Below are positions 9,628 through 19,029 of a stretch of DNA of 64,000 nt, one piece after another. Origin of the DNA: Fimbriimonadaceae bacterium (GTDB lineage: Bacteria; Armatimonadota; Fimbriimonadia; Fimbriimonadales; Fimbriimonadaceae); contig JAICWL010000001.1 in NCBI GenBank assembly GCA_025934835.1, forward strand, positions 1 through 64,000, written 5' to 3'. Under the pieces are notes generated by a model. It was not told the origin of the DNA and ran no database searches. It saw only the letters and a list, made by a program, of their open reading frames with translations. The position numbers and the translations under genes were made by a program. Numbering within the stretch: position 1 is the first letter of the stretch; every line of letters starts with the position of its first letter.

Positions 9628-10907
9628 AACCCTTCCTCCTCGTTCAGAACCTTGTCGATCTTGACTGCAGCTCGCCTCATGCAGGCGCCCGCATCGCGAT
9701 CGATGCCGGCATACAGAACGTCCTGTTCGGATGTAAGCGCCTGCGTCCATTCGCTCCATCGCTCGTCGATGGGAAGCTGCCTGGCATGCTCGACGGCATT
9801 CAGAAAAACGCGTGTGTGATAAGGGGGAGCGGTCGCATCAAGAAACTGCTTTGAATGCGCAACCGCGATTCGGGTGGGGAAATTTCGGCGCAGCTTGCCG
9901 TAGAGCAGCAGCTCCACTTGCGGGCTGGTGAGAAAACGCATGAAGCGCCAGGCCGCTTCCGGATGTTCCGATTCCTTATAGATCACAAGCTGGTTCCCTT
10001 TCACCATGCTTTGGCCGCCTGCCGGCCCGGTCGGCAACGGGCAGATATCCCAATCGAAATCGTGGATGGCCGTGCGCAGCCTCGGTGAGAGCCCCATCCA
10101 GTCGAGCGTCATGCCGAGCTTTCCGCTCTCGAAGCTAAATGCGCTGTTCGCAGCCTGTGCGGGGGTCGGGGCGGCGTGATCCTTCCACCTCAGGTCGGAG
10201 AGAAACTGGAACGCTTGTATCGAGCCCGCCGAATCGACCAGCGATCTCTTGTGATCCTCGCTGAGCAGCCGCCCGCCGAAGGCCCAAATCACCGGAACGT
10301 TCATGGGGAACGAAGGCACTGCGCAGCCGAACTGCACCGGGCGTCCATCCCGCGTCTTCGAGAGTGCTATCGCATCCTGGCGGAACTGCTCCCAGGTCCA
10401 CTGCCCGCGGTTGGCCAGCACGAGCGGGTCCTCGAGTCCCGCGGCCCGAAACAGCGTCTTGTTGTAGTAAACGATCTCGGCCCCGAACATCACGTTCAGG
10501 CCATAGAACTTCGAATCGTATTCGCCTTCCTGAATCGTCATCGGGAAGAAATCGGATTTGTGGTAACCCTTGTCTTTCGCCGCCAGGCCGTCGACCGGCA
10601 GGAAGTAGTCCTTGCGGACGAGCGATGGAAACCCATAGTGATCCACGCGCATGATGTCCGGCGCCGTGCGCGACGCGAGCATCACGACCATCTTGTTGGC
10701 GTAGGCCGACGCCGGAACTCGGAGAAAACTGACGCTCACGTCGGGGTTTTCTCGATTGAACTGGGCACAAAGCTGCTGTTCGAGCGCAAGTTGCTCCGGG
10801 CTGCCCCAGGCCATGTACCGAATGTGTACTTTGCCGTCGTTCGGCGGACCGCACGCGCACGCGCACACGGCCGCAGCGAGCGCCAGATTCTTAACCGAGC
10901 TTCGCAA
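9624..10907 (-). CDS. Extracellular sugar-binding lipoprotein of ABC transporter (family 1 SBP)
   Basis: Lipobox-like ACACG; FNRENPDVSVSFLRVPASAYANKMVVMLASRTAPDIMRVDHYGFPSLV...WRFMRFLTSPQVE. Confidence 0.9.
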   Translation of the reverse strand: MRSSVKNLALAAAVCACACGPPNDGKVHIRYMAWGSPEQLALEQQLCAQFNRENPDVSVSFLRVPASAYANKMVVMLASRTAPDIMRVDHYGFPSLVRKDYFLPVDGLAAKDKGYHKSDFFPMTIQEGEYDSKFYGLNVMFGAEIVYYNKTLFRAAGLEDPLVLANRGQWTWEQFRQDAIALSKTRDGRPVQFGCAVPSFPMNVPVIWAFGGRLLSEDHKRSLVDSAGSIQAFQFLSDLRWKDHAAPTPAQAANSAFSFESGKLGMTLDWMGLSPRLRTAIHDFDWDICPLPTGPAGGQSMVKGNQLVIYKESEHPEAAWRFMRFLTSPQVELLLYGKLRRNFPTRIAVAHSKQFLDATAPPYHTRVFLNAVEHARQLPIDERWSEWTQALTSEQDVLYAGIDRDAGACMRRAAVKIDKVLNEEEGF

Positions 10908-12570
10908 GATTTGGCCGCCGATGGAAGAATCCTGCCTTGTGCTGCAGCGCTTTGCCGATGGCGAGCAGCCGATCTTCGTGGTACAGGCGGCCGATCAGGC
11001 TGCGGCTCGACGAGGCGCCCGTCTCGGAGGTACCGAACGGAATGAGAAGCTGCGGATGCCCGGTGTAATTCGTTTCGAGAAGCTGCCCACCGATTCCTGG
11101 AGCCATGACCGCGTCGAGGTCGCCCAGATCGTTTTCGAAGGCCTGCATGAACAAGTGTCTCGCGCGTTGCGCCTGGAGGTATTCGACCGCCGGCACATAC
11201 CTCGCCCTGCGAAACGACTCGGGCCAAGGCGAGTTCGTCAGATTCCGCACTTCGCCGGTGCGGGTGAAGGCATCGAAGGCCGAGCCCGACTCCACGGTCA
11301 AAATAGGATCCATCCCGTTCGGCATCGGGCGGATGCGCACCGGCGTCACCGTAGCTCCGAGGCTTTGAAGCATCCCTACAGCCGGGTCCGCGTTCATCTT
11401 GGCCGGATTGTGCAGGTCATTCTCCGAGCTGACGAAGAAGCCGATTTTCAGCTTGCGGAAATCGAGCCTGGGCTCCCACGAGAACGGTCTGTCGACGGCA
11501 CTTGGGTCGTTCGGGTCGCTTCCCGCCATCGCGGCGAGCACCAGGGCGCAATCCTCCGCCTCCCGGCAGATCGGCCCCACCTTGTCCATGGTGTACGCAA
11601 GTGCCATGGCTCCGTACCTGCTGACCCGGCCGTAGGTGGGCCGCAGTCCGGTCACGCGGCAGCGATGCGAGGGGCTGGTGATGCTGCCGTACGTTTCGGT
11701 CCCGATGGCGAACCCGACGAGACCCGCGGCCGTCGCGGCGGCGCTTCCCGCGCTCGATCCGCTCGATCCCTCACTCGGGTTCCATGGGTTCTTGGTCGTC
11801 CCGCGAAACCATACGTCGCCGAGGGCCAAGGCGCCCATGCTCAGCTTCGCCACCAAGATCGCTCCGGCCTCGAAAAGCTTGTCGATTACTGTCGCGTCAT
11901 AGTCGAAGCTCTGGTGCTCGAACGTATTTGCGCCCCAGGTCGTCGGGTAGCCGCGCACCGCAAAGAGGTCCTTTGCGCCGAACGGGATGCCGTGCAGAGG
12001 CCCGCGATAATGGCCCTCGGAGATCTCCTTTTCAGCCTGCCGAGCCTGTGCTCTCGCCAAGTCCTCGGTCAGCGTGACGACGCAAAGAAGCTTGTCGCCG
12101 TACTGCTTGAGTCGGGCGAGGTACAGCTCCGTGAGCTCGACAGGCGAGACTTGCCGAGTGCGGACGAGGTGGCTCAAATCCCGCACGGAGAGAAATGCCA
12201 TATCTTCCGGGTTCATCCCCTTGGCCGACACGGGGCTGGCCGCAGGGCGCGCGGTCATTTTGGAGTCCGGAAGCGATCCCCCGCCCAACGGAGTAAACAC
12301 AGTGGCGGGCTCGGTTCGGTACTCGATCGGGAGCGCGCGGATGCTCTCGTATCCGCCTCGGGCATCCCGCACCGCGGAGAGAACCTCTTTCCGTTCTGCA
12401 TCGGTAAAGCTGATCCCCGCGATCTTCTCAACCGCCTTCAAGTCGTCCAGCCCGATCTCTGGCTCTTGTCGCAGAAGTCCGCTCGCGGAAGCTGGAAGCG
12501 ACGCGCCGGCTAGCCCCAGCACGGCGGAAACGACGAAGTCTTTGCGGGAGAGCGAATGGTCGAAGGTCAT
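10891..12570 (-). CDS. Amidase signature family enzyme with N-terminal export-like signal
   Basis: GPLHGIPFGAKDLFAVRGYPTTWG, NPWNPSEGSSGSSAGSAAATAAGLVGFAIGTETYGSITSPSHRCRVTGLRPTYGRVSRYG. Confidence 0.92.
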   Translation of the reverse strand: MTFDHSLSRKDFVVSAVLGLAGASLPASASGLLRQEPEIGLDDLKAVEKIAGISFTDAERKEVLSAVRDARGGYESIRALPIEYRTEPATVFTPLGGGSLPDSKMTARPAASPVSAKGMNPEDMAFLSVRDLSHLVRTRQVSPVELTELYLARLKQYGDKLLCVVTLTEDLARAQARQAEKEISEGHYRGPLHGIPFGAKDLFAVRGYPTTWGANTFEHQSFDYDATVIDKLFEAGAILVAKLSMGALALGDVWFRGTTKNPWNPSEGSSGSSAGSAAATAAGLVGFAIGTETYGSITSPSHRCRVTGLRPTYGRVSRYGAMALAYTMDKVGPICREAEDCALVLAAMAGSDPNDPSAVDRPFSWEPRLDFRKLKIGFFVSSENDLHNPAKMNADPAVGMLQSLGATVTPVRIRPMPNGMDPILTVESGSAFDAFTRTGEVRNLTNSPWPESFRRARYVPAVEYLQAQRARHLFMQAFENDLGDLDAVMAPGIGGQLLETNYTGHPQLLIPFGTSETGASSSRSLIGRLYHEDRLLAIGKALQHKAGFFHRRPNLAKLG

Positions 12571-12595
12571 GGCTTCGAAGCTATAATGCCAGATC

Positions 12596-13366
12596 GTGTC
12601 ATCGATCAGGTCGCAGGTCGCAGAATTGGGCCGGGCGCTAGGCGAGCCAAAGCTTCATATGGCGATTCTCGCCGAGGGAAACACCAGCGCGCGCGAAGAT
12701 GCCGGGACGTTCTGGGTTAAGGCCAGCGGCGCGGGCCTTCGAGACATCGGCGAAGCCGGGTTCATCCAGTGCCTGTTCGAGCCCATTCTGCGCGGGATGT
12801 CCCACAAGTCGTTGCCCGACGACAAGGTGCGCAGCGTACTCCAGAGCGCGGTGTGCGACCGTTCGTCCGGGCTCGCTCCCAGTGTCGAGAGCTTCATGCA
12901 CGCTTACCTGCTTTCGCTGCCTGGAGTCGAGTTCGTGGGACATGCGCATCCGATCGCGTTTTTGAGCCTGATGTGCCTTGAAGAAGCTGGCCAGTTCGCC
13001 GACCAAAGACTGTTTCCCGACGAGATCGTGTGCTGCGGGGCGGCCAGCGCTTTCGTGCCCTACGTCGACCCTGGGCTGCCGCTTGCCCGCGCGGTGCAGG
13101 AGAGCGTCGAAAGCTATTATCACGCCAAGGCCGAACTGCCCAAGACGATCTGGCTCCAGAATCACGGGCTGATCGCGGTGGGCCGAACCACCGCCGAAGT
13201 GATGAGTGCGATGCTGATGTCGGAAAAGTCCTCGCAAGTGCGGCTCGGAGCTCTCTCCACGGGTCGGAAGCTTCAGCCGCTGAGCCAAGAGCAGGTGGCT
13301 CGCATTCACACGCGCCCAGACGAATCGTACAGGCAAAAGATGCTTTTCATTACCGAAACGCACTAG
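12596..13366 (+). CDS. Class II aldolase/adducin family protein
   Basis: ILAEGNTSAREDAGTFWVKASGAGL, GHAHPIAFLSLM, IWLQNHGLIAVGRTTAEVMSAM. Confidence 0.85.
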   Translation: MSSIRSQVAELGRALGEPKLHMAILAEGNTSAREDAGTFWVKASGAGLRDIGEAGFIQCLFEPILRGMSHKSLPDDKVRSVLQSAVCDRSSGLAPSVESFMHAYLLSLPGVEFVGHAHPIAFLSLMCLEEAGQFADQRLFPDEIVCCGAASAFVPYVDPGLPLARAVQESVESYYHAKAELPKTIWLQNHGLIAVGRTTAEVMSAMLMSEKSSQVRLGALSTGRKLQPLSQEQVARIHTRPDESYRQKMLFITETH

Positions 13367-13371
13367 TTCGC

Positions 13372-14310
13372 CTAGTGGAACAGGCTGCTGACCGAAAGCC
13401 CGAAATGGATCCGGTGGATCGCATCGCCGAGAAGGGGCGCCACCGAAAGAACCTTCAGCTTCGGGTGCATCTTCTCAGGCCCAATCGGGATCGTGTTCGT
13501 GGTGACGATCTCCTCCACGTCTTCGGACTCGGCCAGGCGACACACCGCGTCTCGAACGAGCACGCCATGCGTGCACGAAATCCGGAATCTGCGGGCTCCG
13601 GCGTCTCGGAGCCTGTCGAGAAGCTCCAGCATCGAGCCGCCGTTAGCGATCTCGTCGTCCACCACGATGCAGTCCTTGCCGCGCACGTCGCCGACGATCG
13701 TGTCGATGATCACTTCAGAATCTGAGATTCTGCGCTTGTTGCCGGCTGCCACATCGAGCCCTAGAATGCGCGCGAATTTCGAAGCGTTCTTGGCGTAGCC
13801 GAAATCCGGGCATACCACGATCGCATCCTTGAGCTCCCCTTGCACGAAGTGGCCCGCCAAAACGTTCATCGCGTTCAGGTGGTCCACAGGCATCGGAAAG
13901 AAGCCGTGCACCTGCTCCGAGTGAAGCGCGAGTGTGAGAACGCGGTTCGCGCCGGACGTGTCGAGAAGGTCCGCTACCAGCCGGGCGGCGATCGAAATGC
14001 GTGGGGCGTCCTTCTTGTCGCTTCTGGCGTACGCGAAGTAAGGGAGCACGGCGGTAATGCGTCTGGCCGAGGCTCCTCGAGCGGCGTCCAGCATCAGCAA
14101 CAGCTCCATCAAGTGTTCCTGCACCGGAATCGAAAGCGGCTGGATGATGAACACGTCACTCTCGCGGCAGTTGTCGCCGATCTGCACGTATTGGCAGTCG
14201 TTGCTGAACCGACGGAACGTGGTGGGCGTCAGCGGCACCTCGAGGTGGCGGCAGATCTCGCCGGCGAGCTCCGGATGCGCCTGCCCACTCAAGATGGTTA
14301 TGCCCGGCAT
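13372..14310 (-). CDS. prs: Ribose-phosphate pyrophosphokinase
   Basis: ITILSGQAHPELAGEICRHL, ESDVFIIQPLSIPVQEHLMELLLMLDAARGASARRITAVLPYFAYARSDKKDAPRISIAARLVADLL, CIVVDDEIANGGSML. Confidence 0.95.
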   Translation of the reverse strand: MPGITILSGQAHPELAGEICRHLEVPLTPTTFRRFSNDCQYVQIGDNCRESDVFIIQPLSIPVQEHLMELLLMLDAARGASARRITAVLPYFAYARSDKKDAPRISIAARLVADLLDTSGANRVLTLALHSEQVHGFFPMPVDHLNAMNVLAGHFVQGELKDAIVVCPDFGYAKNASKFARILGLDVAAGNKRRISDSEVIIDTIVGDVRGKDCIVVDDEIANGGSMLELLDRLRDAGARRFRISCTHGVLVRDAVCRLAESEDVEEIVTTNTIPIGPEKMHPKLKVLSVAPLLGDAIHRIHFGLSVSSLFH

Positions 14311-14396
14311 CTCGTATGTTTTTACCCGTTGGCGCCGTTCGCCCGGGGCGAGCCAAACCGGATAACATGGTCCGTGGGCGGCGTCCCAGAACCCCT

Positions 14397-15107
14397 ATGA
14401 ACGGCGAACACTCGAGTCTTAGATCGGCGGTGTGCGAGGCCAACAGACAAATAGGCGCGCTCGGGCTCGCGCCCCTCACGTGGGGCAATGCCAGTGCCGT
14501 CGATCGCGAAGCCGGCATCATGGCGATCAAGCCCAGCGGGATCGAATACGCCCGCTTGCAACCCGAGAACATGTCGCTGGTCGATTTGGTGACCGGCGAA
14601 CCGCTCGATCCGTCGATCCGGCCAAGCTCGGACACCGACACGCACCTGCTGCTTTACCGGAGCTTCCCTACCATCGGCGGCATCGTCCACACTCACTCTC
14701 GCTATGCGACCGTCTGGGCGCAGGCATGTCGCGAGATTCCATGTCTGGGAACCACGCATGCCGATCACTTCTTCGGCCCGGTGCCGGTCACGAGGCAGCT
14801 CACCGAGCAGGAGATCGAAGAAAACTACGTTCTCAACACCGGAGAGGTGATCGTCGAGCGATTCGAATCGGGACAGATCGATCCAGACGATGTTCCGGGC
14901 GTGTTGGTTGCCTGCCATGGCCCGTTCGTATGGGGGCCGACGGTCGAAAAGGCGCTAGAGAACGCGCTCGCGCTCGAGATTATCGCGCACATGGCGAGCG
15001 AGTCGATGCGTCTAAGCTCGGGCCTCGGCCCCATACCGGACGCCCTGCTAAAGCGCCACCACCGGCGCAAGCACGGACCCGGCGCAACCTACGGGCAGAA
15101 GGCTTAG
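14397..15107 (+). CDS. Class II aldolase, L-ribulose-5-phosphate 4-epimerase-like
   Basis: LGLAPLTWGNASAVDREAGIMAIKPSGIEY, DTDTHLLLYRSFPTIGGIVHTHSRYATVWAQACREIPCLGTTHADHFFGPVPVTR. Confidence 0.9.
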   Translation: MNGEHSSLRSAVCEANRQIGALGLAPLTWGNASAVDREAGIMAIKPSGIEYARLQPENMSLVDLVTGEPLDPSIRPSSDTDTHLLLYRSFPTIGGIVHTHSRYATVWAQACREIPCLGTTHADHFFGPVPVTRQLTEQEIEENYVLNTGEVIVERFESGQIDPDDVPGVLVACHGPFVWGPTVEKALENALALEIIAHMASESMRLSSGLGPIPDALLKRHHRRKHGPGATYGQKA

Positions 15108-15517
15108 CGCTCCAGCCTCGCATTCATTTGGATGTCCAAATTCAGCACCTTGGAGATCGGGCATCCTGATTTCGCGTTGCTTGCCGCCGACTCGAATTTG
15201 GTTTGATCGGCGCCGGGAGCATGTACCACCACATCCAGCTTGCTTCGCGTGAGCGTCAGGTTCTCGAAAGTGATCGTGCAGGTCGTCTCAACACTGTCCG
15301 GGGTGATTCCCTGCTCGCCGAGTTGGGCGCTCAGCGCCATGCTGAAACATGCGGCGTGGGCGGCCGCTACCAGCTCCTCGGGATTGGTGCCCGGAGCGTT
15401 TTCGAATCGCGTTGCGAATGTGTAGGAAATGTCGCGCAGCACACCGCTGCTTGTGCTGAAATTGCCCGAACCGTCCCTCAACCCCTTGCGCCATACGGCG
15501 TTTGCTGTTCTCTCCAT
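15104..15517 (-). CDS. OsmC/Ohr family peroxiredoxin
   Basis: MERTANAVWRKGLRDGSGNFSTSSGVL...GTNPEELVAAAHAACFSMALSAQLGEQG...SNAKSGCPISKVLN; two conserved Cys; start moved to internal ATG. Confidence 0.92.
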   Translation of the reverse strand: MERTANAVWRKGLRDGSGNFSTSSGVLRDISYTFATRFENAPGTNPEELVAAAHAACFSMALSAQLGEQGITPDSVETTCTITFENLTLTRSKLDVVVHAPGADQTKFESAASNAKSGCPISKVLNLDIQMNARLER

Positions 15518-15585
15518 TCGATTACCTCCGTCAGGATGCGAGCTTATCCCACTGGCCGGTCCGCTAACGGTGGTAGCCTCGCCGA

Positions 15586-16575
15586 ATGCGATTGACGCAC
15601 ATGGTCTGCGGCGGCGGTTGAGCATCTAAGCTGGGCCCAGCCCAGTTGGCGGAGGTTCTTCGTCACATACCGAAAGCCAACCATCCCGACCTGCTCGTAG
15701 GCATCGAAACGTCCGACGATGCGGGAGTCTTTCGGCTGTCCGACAGCTTGGCCATCGTCCAGACGATCGACTTTTTCACGCCGATCGTAGACGACCCCAT
15801 CGATTACGGACGAATCGCAGCAGCGAATTCGCTGAGCGACGTTTACGCCATGGGCGGCCGGCCCATCACCGCGCTCGGAGTCGCCTGCTTCGACCCCGAT
15901 AGTGCTCCCGCCGAAGTTTGGTCATCGATTTTGAAAGGAATGGGCGAAGCCGCTGCCGAAGCCGGCGTCGTCATATTGGGCGGCCACACGGTAAAGGACC
16001 CCGAGCCTAAATTCGGATTGGCGGTGACCGGGATCATCGACCCGGAGCGGATGTTCACCAACGACCTCGCCCGGCCCGGCGACAACATCTACCTCAGCAA
16101 GCGGCTTGGGACGGGCATCGTAACGACCGCGGCCAAGGCAGACCAGTGTCCCGCGAACGTGTTGGAGCAGGCTATCGCTTCGATGCGCACCCTGAATTCG
16201 GCGGCGTGCGAAGCCGCGTTGGAAGCCGGGGTCCGATGCGCAACCGACATCACGGGATTCGGCCTGGTGGGGCACCTTTACAATATCGCGGTAGCTAGCG
16301 GTGTGCGCATCGAGCTCGAGGGCGCGGCGCTTCCCATGTTCTACGGCATTCAGGCGCTCGTAGAGGCAGGCATGGTCACCGGAGCCGCCGAAGACAACGC
16401 GAGCAATGTCGGCGAGCGTTTCGTCTGCGGTCCGGGTGTGTCGGAAGTGACTAGACAGGTCGCGCTCGATCCTCAGACGAGTGGCGGCCTCGCGATGCTC
16501 TGCAGGCGGAGCGTGGGAAGCTTCCCGCGCATCGGCTGTGTGGTCGAGGGCGAGCCCGGCATCTATATATCTTGA
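15586..16575 (+). CDS. selD: Selenide, water dikinase, predicted selenoprotein with in-frame TGA (Sec) at 15619-15621
   Basis: ATG 15586: MRLTHMVCGGG(TGA)ASKLGPAQLAEVLRHIPKANHPDLLVGIETSDDAGVFRL...TIDFFTPIVDDPIDYGRIAAANSLSDVYAMGGRP. Co-linear with E. coli SelD [25 protein letters not shown]; TGA falls at the catalytic Cys17 position. The track ORF starts only at TTG 15646, downstream of the TGA. Confidence 0.93.
15629..15647 (+). promoter_or_regulatory. Candidate bacterial SECIS-like hairpin downstream of selD TGA
   Basis: AGCTGGG-CCCAG-CCCAGTT: 7-bp stem (one G-U), 5-nt loop containing G, beginning 7 nt after the TGA. Confidence 0.55.
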
Positions 16576-16578
16576 GCC

Positions 16579-17475
16579 ATGAAGATCGTCATTGCAGGCG
16601 GATCAGGATACATAGGCCGCGCGCTGCTCGAGCGCCTTCGCGATCGAGCCGAAATCGTCGTATTGTCGCGCTCAAAGCGCAGCGTTCCCGGTGCTCGCGT
16701 GGCTATTTGGGACGGCGTCTCGTTCGGAGATTGGGCCTCCGAGCTCGAGGGCGCCAAGGCCGTTGTGAACCTCAGCGGCGAGCCGATTTCGCAGAAATGG
16801 AGCGATCGGAACAAGCAAGAGATTCTGGACTCTCGCACCGACAGCACTCGAGCAATCGGCATGGCGGCCGCCCGCTGCGAGAGCCCTCCCGAGGTTTGGC
16901 TAAACGCTTCAGGAATCGACGCCTACGGCGACGGTCGAGACGCGATCTACACGGAGTCGTCGCCATTCGGAATGGGCTTCCCCGCGCAAGTGTGCAAAGC
17001 GTGGGAAGGGGCGGCCGTGGAGCTGGACCCACCCGGAACCCGGCTCGTGCTGATGCGAACCGCCGTGGTTTTCGGCCGGAACGCCGCGGCTCTCATGCTC
17101 CTTCGCAAGGTAGTCAAGTGGTTCGCGGGCGGAAGCGTGGGCGACGGGCGGCAGTTCATATCCTGGATCCATATCGAAGACCTGGTCAGGGCTTACGAGT
17201 TTTGCATGGATGAGGGGCTCGCGGGGCCGGTAAACGCGACCGCGCCAGAGCCGGTCCATAACGGAGAGCTGATGAGCGAGCTTCGGCGGCAGTTGGGCCG
17301 CCCGTGGTCGCCGCCTACGCCTGCGTGGGCCGTTCGGGCGCTCGGTGCGCTCGGTGGTCCCCCTCCGGACCTAGCGCTGCAGAGCATTCGCGCGGTGCCC
17401 GAAGCGCTGCTGTCGCACGGCTTTAGCTTCCAGTTTCCGGACCTCCGGTCGGCCATCGCAGCATCGATCGGCTAA
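16579..17475 (+). CDS. TIGR01777 family NAD-dependent epimerase/nucleotide-sugar epimerase
   Basis: MKIVIAGGSGYIGRALLERL, VNLSGEPISQKWSDRNKQEILDSRTDSTRAI, LMRTAVVFG, FISWIHIEDLVRAYEF, VNATAPEPV. Confidence 0.93.
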   Translation: MKIVIAGGSGYIGRALLERLRDRAEIVVLSRSKRSVPGARVAIWDGVSFGDWASELEGAKAVVNLSGEPISQKWSDRNKQEILDSRTDSTRAIGMAAARCESPPEVWLNASGIDAYGDGRDAIYTESSPFGMGFPAQVCKAWEGAAVELDPPGTRLVLMRTAVVFGRNAAALMLLRKVVKWFAGGSVGDGRQFISWIHIEDLVRAYEFCMDEGLAGPVNATAPEPVHNGELMSELRRQLGRPWSPPTPAWAVRALGALGGPPPDLALQSIRAVPEALLSHGFSFQFPDLRSAIAASIG

Positions 17476-17541
17476 GCTCCCGCTCGGTCGCATCGCGCCG
17501 CGAAAGGTAAACTTCTAGATTCGGGTCGCCATTTCACCGTC

Positions 17542-18858
17542 ATGCAAGTTACAAAGGAAGAACTCAACCCCTGCACCGTCAAGCTGGTCGTCGTTTGCGA
17601 ACCCGCGGAAGTCAAGCAAGGGTACGACAAGGCGTACAAGCAGATCGCCAAAACCCTGAAGCTTCCCGGCTTTCGGCCAGGTCATGCGCCTCGGGCGATG
17701 ATCGAAAAGGTGGTTCAGAAGAGCGAGCTCGACGAGCAGGCGGCTGAAAACATCGTGCGCGATACGTTTAAGAGCGCGATCGACAAAGAGAGTCTTCAAC
17801 CCGACCCGACTACCCGCCCGGCCGTCGAGGTAACAGCGCTCAGCCAAGACGAAGGCAAGCTCGAGTACACGGCCAAGGTGCCGCTGCCTCCGAAAGTGGA
17901 GCTTGGCGAGCTCAAAGGGCTCGAGGTCGAAAGGCCGCCGCTCGATGTCACGGACGACGAGGTCGACAAACAGCTCGAACAGATTAGAAAGCGTCAGCAG
18001 ACGCGCGAGGCCGTCACCGGCCGCGGTCTCGAAGATGGCGACGTGGCGGTTGTCAACATCCGTCCGGACGGCGAGGCAGGTGAGGGCCGCAACTTCATGA
18101 TCATCGGCGGCCAATCGTTCAAGGCGCTCGATACCGCCCTCAAAGGGATGGCCGTCGAAGAGATCAAGAGCAAGCAGATCCAGTTCCCGGAAGATTTTCA
18201 GGAGAAGGACTGGGCCGGCAAAAAGCTCAAAGTGCAGATCACGATGAACTCGCTGAACGCGGTCAAGCTGCCGGAGCTGGACGATGCTTTTGCCAAGTCT
18301 TTGAACGCCGAGAGCGTCGACCAGTTGAAGAACCGAATGCGCGAGGCAATCGGCCAGGCCAAGCTCCAGATGACCTCCGAAATGCTGCACGAGCAACTCC
18401 TGGAGAAGCTTCTGGAGCGCAGCTCCGTATGTGCCAGCGAGAACATGTGGGAAGCACTCGCCGAGAGGCGTCTGTCCGAAGTGGCCCAAGAGCAGGCCAA
18501 GGCGGGCAAGTCGCTAGAAGCGTACGCCCAGGAAAACGGCATGACCCTGGAGCAGCTCGTACAAGCATGGCGAGACAAATCCAAGATGCACGTCGAGCGC
18601 GCGCTCCTCATCCGCGAGGTATTCGCCAAGGAGCAGATGTCGCTGACGAACGACGAGCTCAACAAGGAACTGTACGCGATGGCCGCCGAATATGGCACAG
18701 GCCCCGAAGAGATGTACAACTTGCTGAAAGCGAACAACGCTTTCGATGAGCTGAACTTCCGGGCGATCTCGAAGAAGGTGGGCGAGTTTCTTCTAGCCCA
18801 GGCCGAGGTTCGCGAAGCGCAGCCGCAATCTGCTGGAGCCGGGACCGACCCGTCGTGA
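17542..18858 (+). CDS. tig: Trigger factor
   Basis: LKLPGFRPGHAPRAMIEK, PLDVTDDEVDKQLEQIRKRQ; followed by clpP-clpX. Confidence 0.92.
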   Translation: MQVTKEELNPCTVKLVVVCEPAEVKQGYDKAYKQIAKTLKLPGFRPGHAPRAMIEKVVQKSELDEQAAENIVRDTFKSAIDKESLQPDPTTRPAVEVTALSQDEGKLEYTAKVPLPPKVELGELKGLEVERPPLDVTDDEVDKQLEQIRKRQQTREAVTGRGLEDGDVAVVNIRPDGEAGEGRNFMIIGGQSFKALDTALKGMAVEEIKSKQIQFPEDFQEKDWAGKKLKVQITMNSLNAVKLPELDDAFAKSLNAESVDQLKNRMREAIGQAKLQMTSEMLHEQLLEKLLERSSVCASENMWEALAERRLSEVAQEQAKAGKSLEAYAQENGMTLEQLVQAWRDKSKMHVERALLIREVFAKEQMSLTNDELNKELYAMAAEYGTGPEEMYNLLKANNAFDELNFRAISKKVGEFLLAQAEVREAQPQSAGAGTDPS

Positions 18859-19029
18859 CGGCCCGCGGCTCCCGGAGGACGCTCGAACCTTCCGTGCCCC
18901 GGCCTCGTAGAAATCGCAATCAGCCAACAGGCTTGCCGCTTCGTCCTGCGGACGGTGCAACGACAGAGTAATCTCGACCTAGAGATTGTCGCCGGCAACC
19001 GCCGACAACTTGCTAGAGGCTCTACAAGA

